A stretch of 19,124 nucleotides of DNA from JAENVT01 sp043758005 (GTDB lineage Bacteria > Actinomycetota > Acidimicrobiia > Acidimicrobiales > Ilumatobacteraceae). The notes beneath the pieces were generated by a model. That model was not told the DNA's origin. It searched no databases and saw nothing but the letters and a program-made list of their open reading frames with translations. Location of the stretch: assembly GCA_043758005.1 (NCBI GenBank), contig JAYVOI010000274.1:1-19124 (forward strand), given 5' to 3'. Positions within the stretch are counted from its first letter, which is position 1; each line of letters opens with the position of its first letter. Below are positions 6,757 through 15,735 of the stretch, one piece after another. The position numbers and the translations under genes were made by a program.

Positions 6757-7593
6757 GTGCCCGAGCTACCAGAGGTACAAGCCCACGCCGAGCGGCTGAC
6801 CGCGCAGTTCTCCGGGCACGTCCTGGCCAAGTTCGCGCCGCTGACGTTCACCGCATTGAAGACCGCCGTCCCGCGTCCCGATGTCGCCTATGGCCTGCCG
6901 CTGCAGGGGGTCGGTCGTCGCGGCAAGTACCTGCTGCTGCGATTCGAACCGGCAACGTTCGTGGTGCATCTCATGCAAGGTGGGCGCCTGCTGGTCGACG
7001 ACAAGCAATCGCTGAAGCCGCGCAACGGGCAGGCCCGCTTCGTCTTCACCGACGGCCCGGCACTGCTGCTGACCGAGGCCGGCACAGAGCGTCGGGCCGG
7101 GGTGTGGTGCATCGCTGACGAGGCCATCGGGGGTCCGCCGCTCAACCGGCTCGGGCCCGAGGCGCTCGACGTGACCCCGGCCGCGTTGGCGGCCGCGTTC
7201 ACGACGACCAACATGCGCATCCACGGGTACCTACGCGATCAACACCACATCGCCGGGCTCGGCCGCATGCTGGCCAACGAGATCTGCCATCGCGCCAAGA
7301 TCTCTCCGTTCGCGATGACAGGCAAGCTCGGTGCCGCCGGCGCCGAGTCGATCGTCACGGCGATCCACAAGGCAGTCGACGAAGGTCTGGCCTACGAGCG
7401 CACACGACTCGACATGAGCTCGTCGAAGGATCGGCCCGGCCGTGTTCACGGCCGTGTCGGCGAGGCGTGCCCCGTGTGCGGTGACACGATCCGGTCCGTC
7501 TCGTACAGCGGCTACACGGTGGCGTACTGCCCGACGTGCCAGACCGGCGGCAAGGTGCTGGCCGATAACACCACGTCGCGCTTCCTCAAGTAA
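6757..7593 (+). CDS. Fpg/Nei-family DNA glycosylase-like protein, divergent
   Basis: Fpg/Nei enzymes excise oxidised bases and nick the DNA strand. This 278-residue protein has the family's N-terminal catalytic Pro2-Glu3 (MPELPEV), the conserved Lys (K57 in GRRGKYLL), the helix-two-turns-helix region (IAGLGRMLANEICHRA, 165-180) and a four-cysteine zinc finger (C238, C241, C258, C261). It departs from canonical Fpg in DNA-contact residues. GIGN reads GLGR170, the zinc-finger hairpin Arg is replaced (Tyr253 by position), and no DPRRFG-like intercalation loop is visible (AGTERRAGVW instead). It therefore belongs to a divergent branch, and its lesion specificity is uncertain. The GTG start is fixed by the requirement for Pro2. 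It follows the SCP2-like gene by nine bases. Confidence 0.88.
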   Translation: MPELPEVQAHAERLTAQFSGHVLAKFAPLTFTALKTAVPRPDVAYGLPLQGVGRRGKYLLLRFEPATFVVHLMQGGRLLVDDKQSLKPRNGQARFVFTDGPALLLTEAGTERRAGVWCIADEAIGGPPLNRLGPEALDVTPAALAAAFTTTNMRIHGYLRDQHHIAGLGRMLANEICHRAKISPFAMTGKLGAAGAESIVTAIHKAVDEGLAYERTRLDMSSSKDRPGRVHGRVGEACPVCGDTIRSVSYSGYTVAYCPTCQTGGKVLADNTTSRFLK

Positions 7594-7617
7594 CCGGTCG
7601 GCAAACAGTCGTACCGA

Positions 7618-7623
7618 TATCCT
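7618..7623 (+). promoter_or_regulatory. Candidate -10 box (TATCCT) of the nucleoside phosphorylase gene
   Basis: TATCCT ends seven bases before the ATG at 7631. This is the spacing expected if the transcript begins at the start codon. The seven intervening bases include GGAGGA (7625-7630) directly abutting the ATG, which is too close to act as a normal Shine-Dalgarno. No -35 hexamer is evident. Confidence 0.4.
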
Positions 7624-7630
7624 CGGAGGA

Positions 7631-8356
7631 ATGCCCGTTCACCTTCGCGCCGAGCCCGCCGACTACGCCCCTGCGGTACTGGCTCCCGGCGACCCCCGCC
7701 GAGCCAAGTACATCGCCGAGACGTTCTTCGACGAGGGCGCCCGGTGCGTCAACGAAGAGCGCGGCATGCTGGGGTACACCGGCACCTTCAACGGCAAGCC
7801 GATCAGCGTGCAATCCGTCGGGATGGGATGTGCCAGCGCGGCGATCTACTACAGCGAACTGATCCAACTCGGCGCGACACGGATCATCCGGGTCGGCACC
7901 GCGGGCGGGCTGGCCGACGGGCTGCAGATGGGCGACACCGTCATCGGCCTCAGCGCCACCGCCGACGACCCGATCATCGGTCACCTCACCAACGGTGAAC
8001 CGCACGCGCCGACCGCGTCATGGTCGTTGATCGAGCACAGCGTCAAGCTGTCGCGCGCCGGCGGTGCGACGGTGCATGTCGGCCCGATCGTGTCGAGCGC
8101 CCTCTTCTACGATCCGCGGCCCAACATGATGCAGCACTGGAAAGAGCGAGGTCACCTCGCGGTCGAGATGGAGGCAGCGGTGCTGTACACCTTGGGCGCC
8201 ATTCACCACATCGAGACGTTGTGCATGGTGACGATCAGCGATCTGATCGCGGCCGCGGAGGGCACGTCGCAGCGCATCTCCGACGAAGAACTACAGCGTG
8301 GCGTCGACAAGATGATGGTCGTGGCCTGCGACGTCGCCGTCGCCGATCTCGCCTGA
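7631..8356 (+). CDS. DeoD-like purine nucleoside phosphorylase family protein
   Basis: This is a 241-residue nucleoside phosphorylase of the hexameric PNP/uridine phosphorylase family, which reversibly splits a nucleoside with phosphate in salvage. Residues matching E. coli DeoD are H4 (ribose contact across the subunit interface), G20, R24, R44 and R87 (phosphate site), M180-E181 (ribose) and D204 (base protonation, TISD). The frame continues upstream, but the ATG at 7631 is chosen because it places H4 correctly. DeoD Arg217 has no ungapped match: position 217 is Ser and the nearest Arg is 215. A purine substrate is likely but not certain. The stop lies 13 bases from the stop of convergent mdh. 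Confidence 0.87.
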   Translation: MPVHLRAEPADYAPAVLAPGDPRRAKYIAETFFDEGARCVNEERGMLGYTGTFNGKPISVQSVGMGCASAAIYYSELIQLGATRIIRVGTAGGLADGLQMGDTVIGLSATADDPIIGHLTNGEPHAPTASWSLIEHSVKLSRAGGATVHVGPIVSSALFYDPRPNMMQHWKERGHLAVEMEAAVLYTLGAIHHIETLCMVTISDLIAAAEGTSQRISDEELQRGVDKMMVVACDVAVADLA

Positions 8357-8369
8357 TCGCCGGCGACGA

Positions 8370-9356
<987 letters not shown>

Positions 9357-9363
9357 GCAAGCG

Positions 9364-9369
9364 AGCGTA
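9364..9369 (-). promoter_or_regulatory. Candidate -10 box (TACGCT) of mdh
   Basis: On the minus strand TACGCT fits TANNNT and ends seven bases before the mdh ATG, giving a predicted transcript that starts at the initiation codon. A weak TTTACG lies 19 bases further upstream. Confidence 0.4.
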
Positions 9370-9398
9370 GGTCGCAGGTCGCGCCGACCGTAAACCCG

Positions 9399-11405
9399 TC
9401 AGGTCGGCAGACCGAGTGCCTGCAGGACGATGTCGCGGTAGAAGGTCTTTGCCTTGTCGTCGCTGAGGTGAATGCCGTCGTTGGAGAGGTGATCGGCGAT
9501 CTCGGCGGCGCGGGCCTCCCAGTCGAGCACGACGACGTTCGGGTAGCTCTCGGGCAAGGCGCGGATGATGGCGTTGTTGCCTTCGATCCACGGCCTCGAC
9601 GCCCTGACGGTCAACATCACGACTCGCGGCACATCGGTCAGTTCCTTGAGGATCGCGTCGTACTGCTCGCGCGTGACGGTGCCGTTGGTGCCGAGTTGGA
9701 TCACCACGCCCAACTTGATGTTGTACTTCGTCTTGGCGATGTTGAGCTGCTGGAGCTCCCAGTCGGGACCCTTCGACACCTCGGCGATGGTCTTGATGCC
9801 ACGCGCCTCCAGCACCTGAGCTGCACCCAGCATCACCGATTCTCCGAGAGCCAGGATCGGGATGTCTTGCAACACGGTCGTCGGTGGCGCGGTCGAGGGC
9901 GGTGGCGGCGGGACCGTCTGGCCGGGTACCACACTCGCCGCGACGCTGCTGGCGATCGACGGCTGCACGGTCGCCGGAGCATCGGTCGCGACCTCGTTCA
10001 CCACCACGCTGCGACCGGCCTGGCTGTCGCACTCGACCTGGCCGACGCACTGGTTGTCGGCCATGGCGATGCTGACGCCGGCAAAGCCGACGAGCGCGGC
10101 GCTGACGATCCCGAACCCGGCGACGCGCTGGCGTCGCTTGTACGCCACAGCGGTGCGCGGCCGGCGATCGCCGCGCAGCCATTCGCCGAGCCGGCCTTGC
10201 CGGATGGGGGTCTCGATGTAGCGGAAGCTGGCCTCGGTGATCGGCAGCGTGATGGCCATCGCCAGCAGCCACTGCGCCTTCGTCATCGGCACACCGGCCT
10301 GACCGCGGATGATCTGATAGATCGGCCAGTGGTACAGGTACATGCCGTAGCTGCGGGTACCGATGTAGTTGAAGATCCGGTTGCCCAGCAGCCGGCCCAT
10401 CATCGCCCGCTGGTGCGTCACCGCGGCGATCACCATCAGTGTTGCCAGGCCGGTCAGGAAGAACCCGCCGCGGAACAGCCACGGGTCGAACCGGATTCCG
10501 GTGGAGCGACCGTCGCCCGACAGCGTGAGCTTCCACACGAGGACACCGAGCAGGGCGAGGCCGAGGAGCGCCAGCACATCGAGCTGGCGGGCCTTGTCGC
10601 GCACCCTGCCGCGCATCAACGCCATCGGCCGCCACACCATCGCAAACGCGGCACCCATCATCAACCCTCCGGCGCGGCTGAACGTGCCGAGGTACAACGC
10701 CTCGTTGATGCTGACGCAGCGACCGAACAACTTCCAGTAGCCGTTCATCGCCTCAGGCGCGCAGGTCGTGGCGACATCGCCGCCGGCATACAAGATCCCG
10801 ATCATCACCGAGATCCACGCGCTGATCCCGAAGAGCCACATCGCGACGCGGGGCAACCGGTTGCGGCCGAGGCGCAGCAAGCCGACCATCACGAGTGGCC
10901 AGATCAAGTAGAACTGTTCCTCCACAGCCAGCGACCACAGGTGGCGGAACGGCACGAACGCCTCGTTGGCAGTGTACCCCTGACCCACGAATATCTGGTA
11001 CCAGTTGCTGCTGTAGAAGATGCCACCCAAGAAGTCGCCACGGGTTCGGCCCTGCGGTTGGCGTTTGAACAGCGCCATGTAGACCGCCATCGCGCCCATC
11101 ATCGTCAGCACCGCCGGCAGCAGGCGCCGGAAGCGACGCAACCAGAACTGACCGAGGTTGACCCTGCCGTTGCGTTCGTGCTCGCCGATCAGCAGCAACG
11201 TGATGAGGTAGCCGCTGATCACGAAGAAGACCTCGACGCCCAGGAACCCGCCGCCCAACCACGTGTGGTTGGCGTGATACAGCATCACGGCCACCACGGC
11301 GAGGGCACGCATGCCGTCGAGACCCGGCAAGTACGGGACCCGGTTGAGCTGTCGCTTGGGCGCGCTGAATGAGGTCGAGACGCGAGGTACCGTCCGTGTG
11401 CTCAT
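9399..11405 (-). CDS. Acyltransferase-3 (OafA-like) membrane protein with C-terminal SGNH domain
   Basis: This 668-residue inner-membrane protein probably O-acylates a cell-surface glycan or glycolipid. Residues 20-400 form the acyltransferase-3 domain with about ten helices. Its hallmarks are YLPGLDGMRALAV, H44 in LYHAN, the GFLGVEVFFVISGYLIT segment and WSLAVEEQFYLIWP. After a final helix near 440-460 comes an extracytoplasmic Thr/Ser/Pro-rich linker, then an SGNH hydrolase-like domain from about 515: S523 in LGESVMLG, G572-T-N-G and D643-G-I-H646. The usual GDS nucleophile block reads GES, but the Ser, Asn and Asp/His residues are all present. The acceptor is unknown. The ATG at 11405 has no clear ribosome site. 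metF lies 67 bases upstream on the same strand. Confidence 0.92.
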   Translation of the reverse strand: MSTRTVPRVSTSFSAPKRQLNRVPYLPGLDGMRALAVVAVMLYHANHTWLGGGFLGVEVFFVISGYLITLLLIGEHERNGRVNLGQFWLRRFRRLLPAVLTMMGAMAVYMALFKRQPQGRTRGDFLGGIFYSSNWYQIFVGQGYTANEAFVPFRHLWSLAVEEQFYLIWPLVMVGLLRLGRNRLPRVAMWLFGISAWISVMIGILYAGGDVATTCAPEAMNGYWKLFGRCVSINEALYLGTFSRAGGLMMGAAFAMVWRPMALMRGRVRDKARQLDVLALLGLALLGVLVWKLTLSGDGRSTGIRFDPWLFRGGFFLTGLATLMVIAAVTHQRAMMGRLLGNRIFNYIGTRSYGMYLYHWPIYQIIRGQAGVPMTKAQWLLAMAITLPITEASFRYIETPIRQGRLGEWLRGDRRPRTAVAYKRRQRVAGFGIVSAALVGFAGVSIAMADNQCVGQVECDSQAGRSVVVNEVATDAPATVQPSIASSVAASVVPGQTVPPPPPSTAPPTTVLQDIPILALGESVMLGAAQVLEARGIKTIAEVSKGPDWELQQLNIAKTKYNIKLGVVIQLGTNGTVTREQYDAILKELTDVPRVVMLTVRASRPWIEGNNAIIRALPESYPNVVVLDWEARAAEIADHLSNDGIHLSDDKAKTFYRDIVLQALGLPT

Positions 11406-11452
11406 CGGGACACCAGTATCGCTGATCCGACCCCTCAGAACGTGCTCACCTG

Positions 11453-11472
11453 CGGAGTTGGCGGCAACTCCG
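11453..11472 (-). terminator. Hairpin directly after metF
   Basis: CGGAGTTG (11453-11460) and CAACTCCG (11465-11472) form a perfect 8-bp stem with a 4-base loop, beginning at the base after the metF stop. No T-tract follows on the minus strand, so it may be a weak terminator or an mRNA 3'-end stabiliser before the acyltransferase gene. Confidence 0.5.
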
Positions 11473-12354
11473 TCAGTCGTGGGCGCCAGAGGCGGCGTTG
11501 CCCAACCCCAGGCTCAAGGCGATCGACCGGGTCGTCGGGCTGCGGTTCAAGGTGTAGAAGTGCAACCCGGGTGCGCCCGCGTCGAGCAGCGCACTGCACA
11601 ACTCCGTCGCCGTCTCGGCACCGATGCGATTGGCCTCGATGGCATCGTCGCCGGCTTTGCCGACGCGGTCGACGAGCCACGTCGGGATCACGGTGCCCGA
11701 CATGTGGGCCATGCGCGACACCTGGGCGAGGTTCGTCACCGGCATGATGCCGGGGATCACCGGCTTGGTCACGCCGAGATCGGCGAGCTCGTCGACCAGC
11801 GCGACGTAGTGATCCACCTCGAAGAAGAACTGCGTGATCGCGAAGTCGGCGCGAGACAACTTGCCGGCGAGATGCCTGCGATCGTCTTCACGGTCAGGTG
11901 ATCGCGGGTGCAGTTCGGGATGGGCTGCCACGCCGATCGAGAAGTCACCGAAGTCGGCCACATCGTCCACCAGTTCACTGGCGTGGCGATACTCACTGAT
12001 CGTCGGCACGTCGGCGTCGGCGGGCGGGTCGCCGCCCAACGCCAGGATGTTCTCGACGCCCTCGGCGCGGTAGTCGATCAGGATGTCGCGGATGTCTTGG
12101 CGGGTGTGGCCCTGACACGTCAGGTGGGCCATCGGCGTGGTCTCGGTCTGTCTGCGCACCCACGACACGAGGTCGTGGGTCTTGGTGCGGGTGCTCCCGC
12201 CGGCGCCATAGGTCACGCTCACGAAGTCGGGGCGCAGGTCCTCGAGCTGGGCGATGGCATGGCCGAGGCTGAGCCACCCGGCCTCGTTCTTCGGCGGGAA
12301 GAACTCGAACGAGAACGTGCGCTTGACGGCGAGCAGGTCCGAAATCCGAGCCAT
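11473..12354 (-). CDS. metF: 5,10-Methylenetetrahydrofolate reductase
   Basis: MetF is an FAD enzyme that reduces methylene-THF to methyl-THF for methionine synthesis. The start chosen is the ATG at 12354 (MARISDLL), giving 293 residues; an in-frame TTG three codons upstream is less likely. The catalytic Glu is in SFEFFPPK (E17), the Asp that tunes FAD is in ALGGDPP (D109), and VSVTYGAGGSTR, VAAHPE, QFFFE and GIMPV are further family motifs. The length is close to E. coli MetF (296). It is followed by a hairpin and then the acyltransferase gene. It diverges from the DUF2510 gene. No Shine-Dalgarno or TANNNT box stands out before the start. Confidence 0.96.
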   Translation of the reverse strand: MARISDLLAVKRTFSFEFFPPKNEAGWLSLGHAIAQLEDLRPDFVSVTYGAGGSTRTKTHDLVSWVRRQTETTPMAHLTCQGHTRQDIRDILIDYRAEGVENILALGGDPPADADVPTISEYRHASELVDDVADFGDFSIGVAAHPELHPRSPDREDDRRHLAGKLSRADFAITQFFFEVDHYVALVDELADLGVTKPVIPGIMPVTNLAQVSRMAHMSGTVIPTWLVDRVGKAGDDAIEANRIGAETATELCSALLDAGAPGLHFYTLNRSPTTRSIALSLGLGNAASGAHD

Positions 12355-12421
12355 GTTGTCCAAGTGTGTCAGAGCATCCGCCGATTCCGTGTCAGGCTTT
12401 ACGGAACATAAGGGGGGCTCG

Positions 12422-13561
12422 ATGTCACAACCGGCGAAGTGGTGGCCTGATCCGTACGGCAGGTTCGAGCAGCGGTACTTCGATGGAGATGCCTGGACCG
12501 CTCACGTGATCAGCGGTGGCGAGCAGACCGTCGACCCACTCGGCACGACGGTGTCGATTCCGTTCGCCGCCCCGATGAGCGATCCGATCGCCGGTCTGGC
12601 CGGCTCCCCGACAGCGGAAACGACGGCATCGTCAACGGCCGGAGTGCCGATTCGCCAGTTCCTCGACGGCCTGGGAGTGGAAGCCCGCACGCGCTCGACG
12701 GTGCAGCTCTCGATCGCGTTGGCGGGCGTCGGCGGAGTCGTGGCCGCAGCCGGAATCGGCATCGCGATCCTCGGCGACAGCGACTCGAGCCGGCCGCGCA
12801 ACCTCACCGCGGCCGTTGTCATCCTGGCGTTGGCGTACGCAATCCGGCTCGGCGTGAAGTCGCAGCCCGAAGCCCGATCGGCGGCGGTCGGCGCGGCAGC
12901 CGTCGGCATCCCCGCGATTGCCGCGGCCATCACCAACACTGGCGACGGCGGCGGAACAGCCGTACTGGCCGCAGTGTTCTTCATCGCTGCCTGGGCAGCC
13001 CCCGGCATGCGCGGCAGGCCGCTGCTGCTCGGCGAGGGGGCCGTCTCGTTCGTGCTGGCGCTGACCACCTTCGACAACACCGACACCACGGTCAACACCG
13101 GGCTGTTCAACTTCGGACCCGCCAACGTGATCGGCGGCAAGTCGTGGATGTTCGTGATCGCCGCGGTTGCACTGCTGGCGCTGGTCTGGTGGCTCGACGC
13201 GCAGGGCTATCACGGAGTCGGCACCAGCTTGGTGGTGGCTGCCGTCCTGTCCACGGCGTTCGCGGTGCTGAAGGTCGTCGAGGACCTGTCATCGACGAGC
13301 AGCGCGCTGTTGTTGGCGGTCGGCGGTCTGGCGGTCGCCGTCGTGGGAGATCACGGGCAGCGTCGGGCGTCGACGTGGTTCGGTGTCGCCGTCGCAGCAA
13401 TCGGGACCGTCGCTGCGTTCATCTCGGCCCTCGAGCCGAGCAGCACCGGAGACACTGCCACGTCGCTGATCTTCGCCGGCTTGGCCCTGGTCGTGGTCCC
13501 GCTGGCCGTGAAGGCCATCCGCGCCTCGCGGGCTAGTGGCGGAAGTGTCGCTCCGCTGTGA
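12422..13561 (+). CDS. DUF2510 multi-pass membrane protein
   Basis: The function is unknown. Residues 5-30 form a DUF2510 module (WWPDPYGRFEQRYFDGDAWT), a short Trp/Pro-rich domain common at the N-termini of actinobacterial membrane proteins. A flexible Ala/Thr/Pro segment runs to about residue 75. Roughly nine to eleven hydrophobic helices follow to the end, rich in Ala, Val and Gly, with no catalytic motif. The frame is open further upstream, but the ATG at 12422 is chosen because AAGGGGGG (12410-12417) lies at good spacing and DUF2510 begins at once. The protein is 379 residues. The last 29 bases overlap the end of convergent purH, and metF diverges upstream. Confidence 0.85.
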   Translation: MSQPAKWWPDPYGRFEQRYFDGDAWTAHVISGGEQTVDPLGTTVSIPFAAPMSDPIAGLAGSPTAETTASSTAGVPIRQFLDGLGVEARTRSTVQLSIALAGVGGVVAAAGIGIAILGDSDSSRPRNLTAAVVILALAYAIRLGVKSQPEARSAAVGAAAVGIPAIAAAITNTGDGGGTAVLAAVFFIAAWAAPGMRGRPLLLGEGAVSFVLALTTFDNTDTTVNTGLFNFGPANVIGGKSWMFVIAAVALLALVWWLDAQGYHGVGTSLVVAAVLSTAFAVLKVVEDLSSTSSALLLAVGGLAVAVVGDHGQRRASTWFGVAVAAIGTVAAFISALEPSSTGDTATSLIFAGLALVVVPLAVKAIRASRASGGSVAPL

Positions 13562-15020
13562 ACACCATCGCCATGCCGTGCTCGTCGGCTGCAGCGATCA
13601 CCTCGTCGTCGCGGACACTGCCGCCGGGTTGAATCACGGCACGGATGCCGGCCGCTGCGGCGGCGTCGAGGCCGTCGCGGAACGGGAAGAACGCATCGCT
13701 GGCGCACACCCCACCATCGGCCCGGCCGGACGATCGCTCGGCGGCGATTCGGGCCGAGTCGAGCCGGTTCTGCTGCCCGGCGCCGATCCCGAACGCCTGG
13801 CCATCCTTGGCGTAGACGATGGCGTTGCTGCTGACCGCAGCGCAAACCTGCCAGGCAAACCGCAGGTCGGCCCACTGCGCTTCTGTCGGCTGGGTGGTGG
13901 TGACCACTCGCCACGTCGACCGATCGAGATTGACGGTGTCGACCTCTTGCACCAGGAGCCCGCCATCGATCGAGCGGATGTCGAGCGCTGCGCCGTACGG
14001 TGGCGGACCGCTGAGCACCCGCAGGTTCTTCTTCTCGCTCAGCACCGCCAATGCATCGTCGTCGAAGGTGGGTGCGACGATCACTTCCGTGAACACCGCC
14101 GCCAGCGCGTCGGCCAGCGCTACGGGCACGGCGCGGTTGAGGGCGACGATGCCGCCAAACGCGCTGACCGGGTCGCATGCGTTGGCCTTGACGTAGGCGT
14201 CGGTGATGTCGTCGCTGACAGCGACGCCGCACGGGTTGGCGTGCTTCACGATCACACACGCCGGACCGTCGAATCGCTGCACGAGACGCCACGCTGCTTC
14301 GGTGTCGAACAGGTTGAGGTAGCTCATCTCCTTGCCACCGTGCTGCACCGCGTCGTCCCACCAACTCCAGCGCCCCTCGACTCGATACCGTGCACCGCTC
14401 TGGTGAGGGTTCTCGCCGTAGCGCAACGACTGCGCCCTGCTCAGCGACAGGTGCATGCTGTCGGGCAGCACCGCATCGTCGAACCAGGCTGCGATCTGGG
14501 CGTCGTAGGCGGCGATCTGAGCGAACGCATCGCGCGCCAGGCGGCGCTTGGTCACCGCGCTGATCGCGCCGTCGGCACGGAGCTCGTCGAGCACCACGGT
14601 GTAGTCCGCCGGGTTGACGACCACGGCGACGAACTCGTGGTTCTTGGCCGCGGCACGCACCATCGCCGGGCCGCCGATGTCGATCAGCTCGATGCTCGGG
14701 TTCGAGGCGAACGGGTAGAGGTTGCACACCACCAGATCGATGGCTTCGATGCCGTATTCCGCCATGTCGGCGCGGTGCGATTCCTTGGTCGGGTCGGCCA
14801 GCAAGCCGCCGTGTATCTTCGGGTGCAGCGTGACGACGCGATGGTCGAGGATGGCCGGCACACCGGTGAGCTCGGCAAGATCGGTGACCGGCGTTCCGGC
14901 CGCGGCGATCGCCTTCGCAGTACCGCCACTGCTGACGACGCGCCAGCCGAGTTGATGCAGGCCGGCGGCGAATTCGACGATGCCGGCTTTGTCGTACACG
15001 GAGAGCAGCGCGGTGGGCAT
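13533..15020 (-). CDS. purH: Bifunctional AICAR transformylase / IMP cyclohydrolase
   Basis: PurH carries out the last two steps of de novo IMP synthesis, formylating AICAR with 10-formyl-THF and then closing the ring. The 495 residues cover both domains. The N-terminal MGS-like cyclohydrolase (about 1-190) has ALLSVYDK, SSGGTAK, HRVVTLHPKIHGG and NLYPF. The C-terminal transformylase has RYGENPHQ (200-207), the catalytic K259-H260 in VKHANPCG, SAFGG, and the ending DAFFPFRDG, VIQPGGS and RHFRH. The ATG at 15020 lacks a ribosome site, but TACTGT lies six bases upstream, suggesting a leaderless message. purN, which often precedes purH in actinobacteria, is absent here. The 3' end overlaps the DUF2510 gene by 29 bases. 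Confidence 0.97.
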   Translation of the reverse strand: MPTALLSVYDKAGIVEFAAGLHQLGWRVVSSGGTAKAIAAAGTPVTDLAELTGVPAILDHRVVTLHPKIHGGLLADPTKESHRADMAEYGIEAIDLVVCNLYPFASNPSIELIDIGGPAMVRAAAKNHEFVAVVVNPADYTVVLDELRADGAISAVTKRRLARDAFAQIAAYDAQIAAWFDDAVLPDSMHLSLSRAQSLRYGENPHQSGARYRVEGRWSWWDDAVQHGGKEMSYLNLFDTEAAWRLVQRFDGPACVIVKHANPCGVAVSDDITDAYVKANACDPVSAFGGIVALNRAVPVALADALAAVFTEVIVAPTFDDDALAVLSEKKNLRVLSGPPPYGAALDIRSIDGGLLVQEVDTVNLDRSTWRVVTTTQPTEAQWADLRFAWQVCAAVSSNAIVYAKDGQAFGIGAGQQNRLDSARIAAERSSGRADGGVCASDAFFPFRDGLDAAAAAGIRAVIQPGGSVRDDEVIAAADEHGMAMVFTAERHFRH

Positions 15021-15026
15021 GACCCG

Positions 15027-15032
15027 ACAGTA
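15027..15032 (-). promoter_or_regulatory. Candidate -10 box (TACTGT) of purH
   Basis: On the minus strand TACTGT fits TANNNT and ends six bases before the purH ATG, leaving no room for a leader. No -35 hexamer was identified. The 97-bp gap it sits in also serves the divergent small membrane protein gene. Confidence 0.4.
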
Positions 15033-15117
15033 GGGGACGCCGGGTATTCCACGATCAGAGCCTTTACAAGGTGTACGGTGCGCGTGGGCTGAGTTCGTTT
15101 CTTACCTGGAGGCACAT

Positions 15118-15684
15118 GTGGACCTGAGCAAGTTCAAGACATCCGATTGGTTGAAGGTCGGTGGTGCCATCGGCTTCTTCATCTTCGGGTTCTTCAGTTG
15201 GACGACTGTCTCGGGCCCCGGTGGCGTCGGCGGCGACAGCGGCTTCAATGTGTTCCACTTCTTCTTCACCGGAACCATTCCGTGGATCCTCGTGATCGCG
15301 ACCGGCATCATCACCTTCCTGCTGGCGACGGGGTCGATGAAGTCCGGCACGCTGCCCTGGCCCCTGATCATGCTGATCGCCACCGGCCTGGCGGCGCTGC
15401 TCCTGCTGATTCGGCTGTTGTTCAACCCACTCGACGGCAAGGACGCGATCGAGTCGTTCGGTGGCAGCGTCGGTCGTGGGATCGGTTTGATCCTGTCGGT
15501 GATCTCCGGATTCGCCGCCTTCGCCGGTGCCTTCATGGGCTTCAAGGAGTCCGGCGGCGACTTCAACGATCTGAAAGACATGAACAAGATCAAGGGCGCC
15601 TTCCAGGGCAGCGGCGATTCCGCACCTCCGCCTCCCCCGCCCCCCGGCATGGCGCCCCCGCCTCCCCCGCCCCCGCCGGCCTGA
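15118..15684 (+). CDS. Small four-helix membrane protein with polyproline tail
   Basis: This 188-residue protein has no recognised function. The start is a GTG at 15118 with GGAGG (15108-15112) five bases upstream; the ATG two bases earlier stops after three codons. Hydrophobic helices lie near 12-32, 52-70, 79-101 and 119-143. A soluble tail follows, rich in Asp, Lys and Gly, ending in two runs of seven and eight prolines separated by GMA. Such runs are known to stall ribosomes unless EF-P acts. Proline-rich membrane proteins are recalled from similar positions between sucD and purN/purH in other actinobacteria, but homology is not shown here. A strong terminator follows. Confidence 0.83.
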   Translation: MDLSKFKTSDWLKVGGAIGFFIFGFFSWTTVSGPGGVGGDSGFNVFHFFFTGTIPWILVIATGIITFLLATGSMKSGTLPWPLIMLIATGLAALLLLIRLLFNPLDGKDAIESFGGSVGRGIGLILSVISGFAAFAGAFMGFKESGGDFNDLKDMNKIKGAFQGSGDSAPPPPPPPGMAPPPPPPPPA

Positions 15685-15702
15685 TCCACGCTTCGTTCGA
15701 AG

Positions 15703-15733
15703 AGAGCCCCGCCCGAACGGCGGGGCTCTTTCG
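15703..15733 (+). terminator. Rho-independent terminator after the polyproline membrane protein gene
   Basis: AGAGCCCCGCC (15703-15713) pairs perfectly with GGCGGGGCTCT (15719-15729) around the loop CGAAC. The 11-bp GC-rich stem ends in a short T run (CTCTTTCG). It begins 18 bases after the stop codon. The T-tract is short but the stem is the strongest in the window. Confidence 0.85.
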
Positions 15734-15735
15734 CG

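Noticed and set aside
7437..7454. Perfect 8-bp inverted repeat with a 2-base loop
   Set aside because: It lies inside the Fpg/Nei-like coding sequence just before the zinc finger. Gly/Arg/Val codons in GC-rich DNA readily make it, and there is no sign of a regulatory role.
7442..7630. N-terminal extension of the nucleoside phosphorylase
   Set aside because: It lies in another frame of the Fpg/Nei-like gene. Homology begins exactly at MPVHLRAE, which places the conserved His4.
8357..8366. Palindrome TCGCCGGCGA between the nucleoside phosphorylase and mdh stops
   Set aside because: It has no loop and no T-tract, and a 10-bp GC palindrome is common in DNA of this composition. It is too weak to call a bidirectional terminator.
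9377..9389. Small GGTCG/CGACC hairpin between the acyltransferase gene and mdh
   Set aside because: The 5-bp stem has a 3-base loop and no T-run, and it sits upstream of the candidate mdh -10 box. It is not strong enough to call a terminator or operator.
13536..15092. A 518-codon open frame on the plus strand
   Set aside because: It is antisense to purH over its length, low in hydrophobic core patterns and without motifs; purH is certain.
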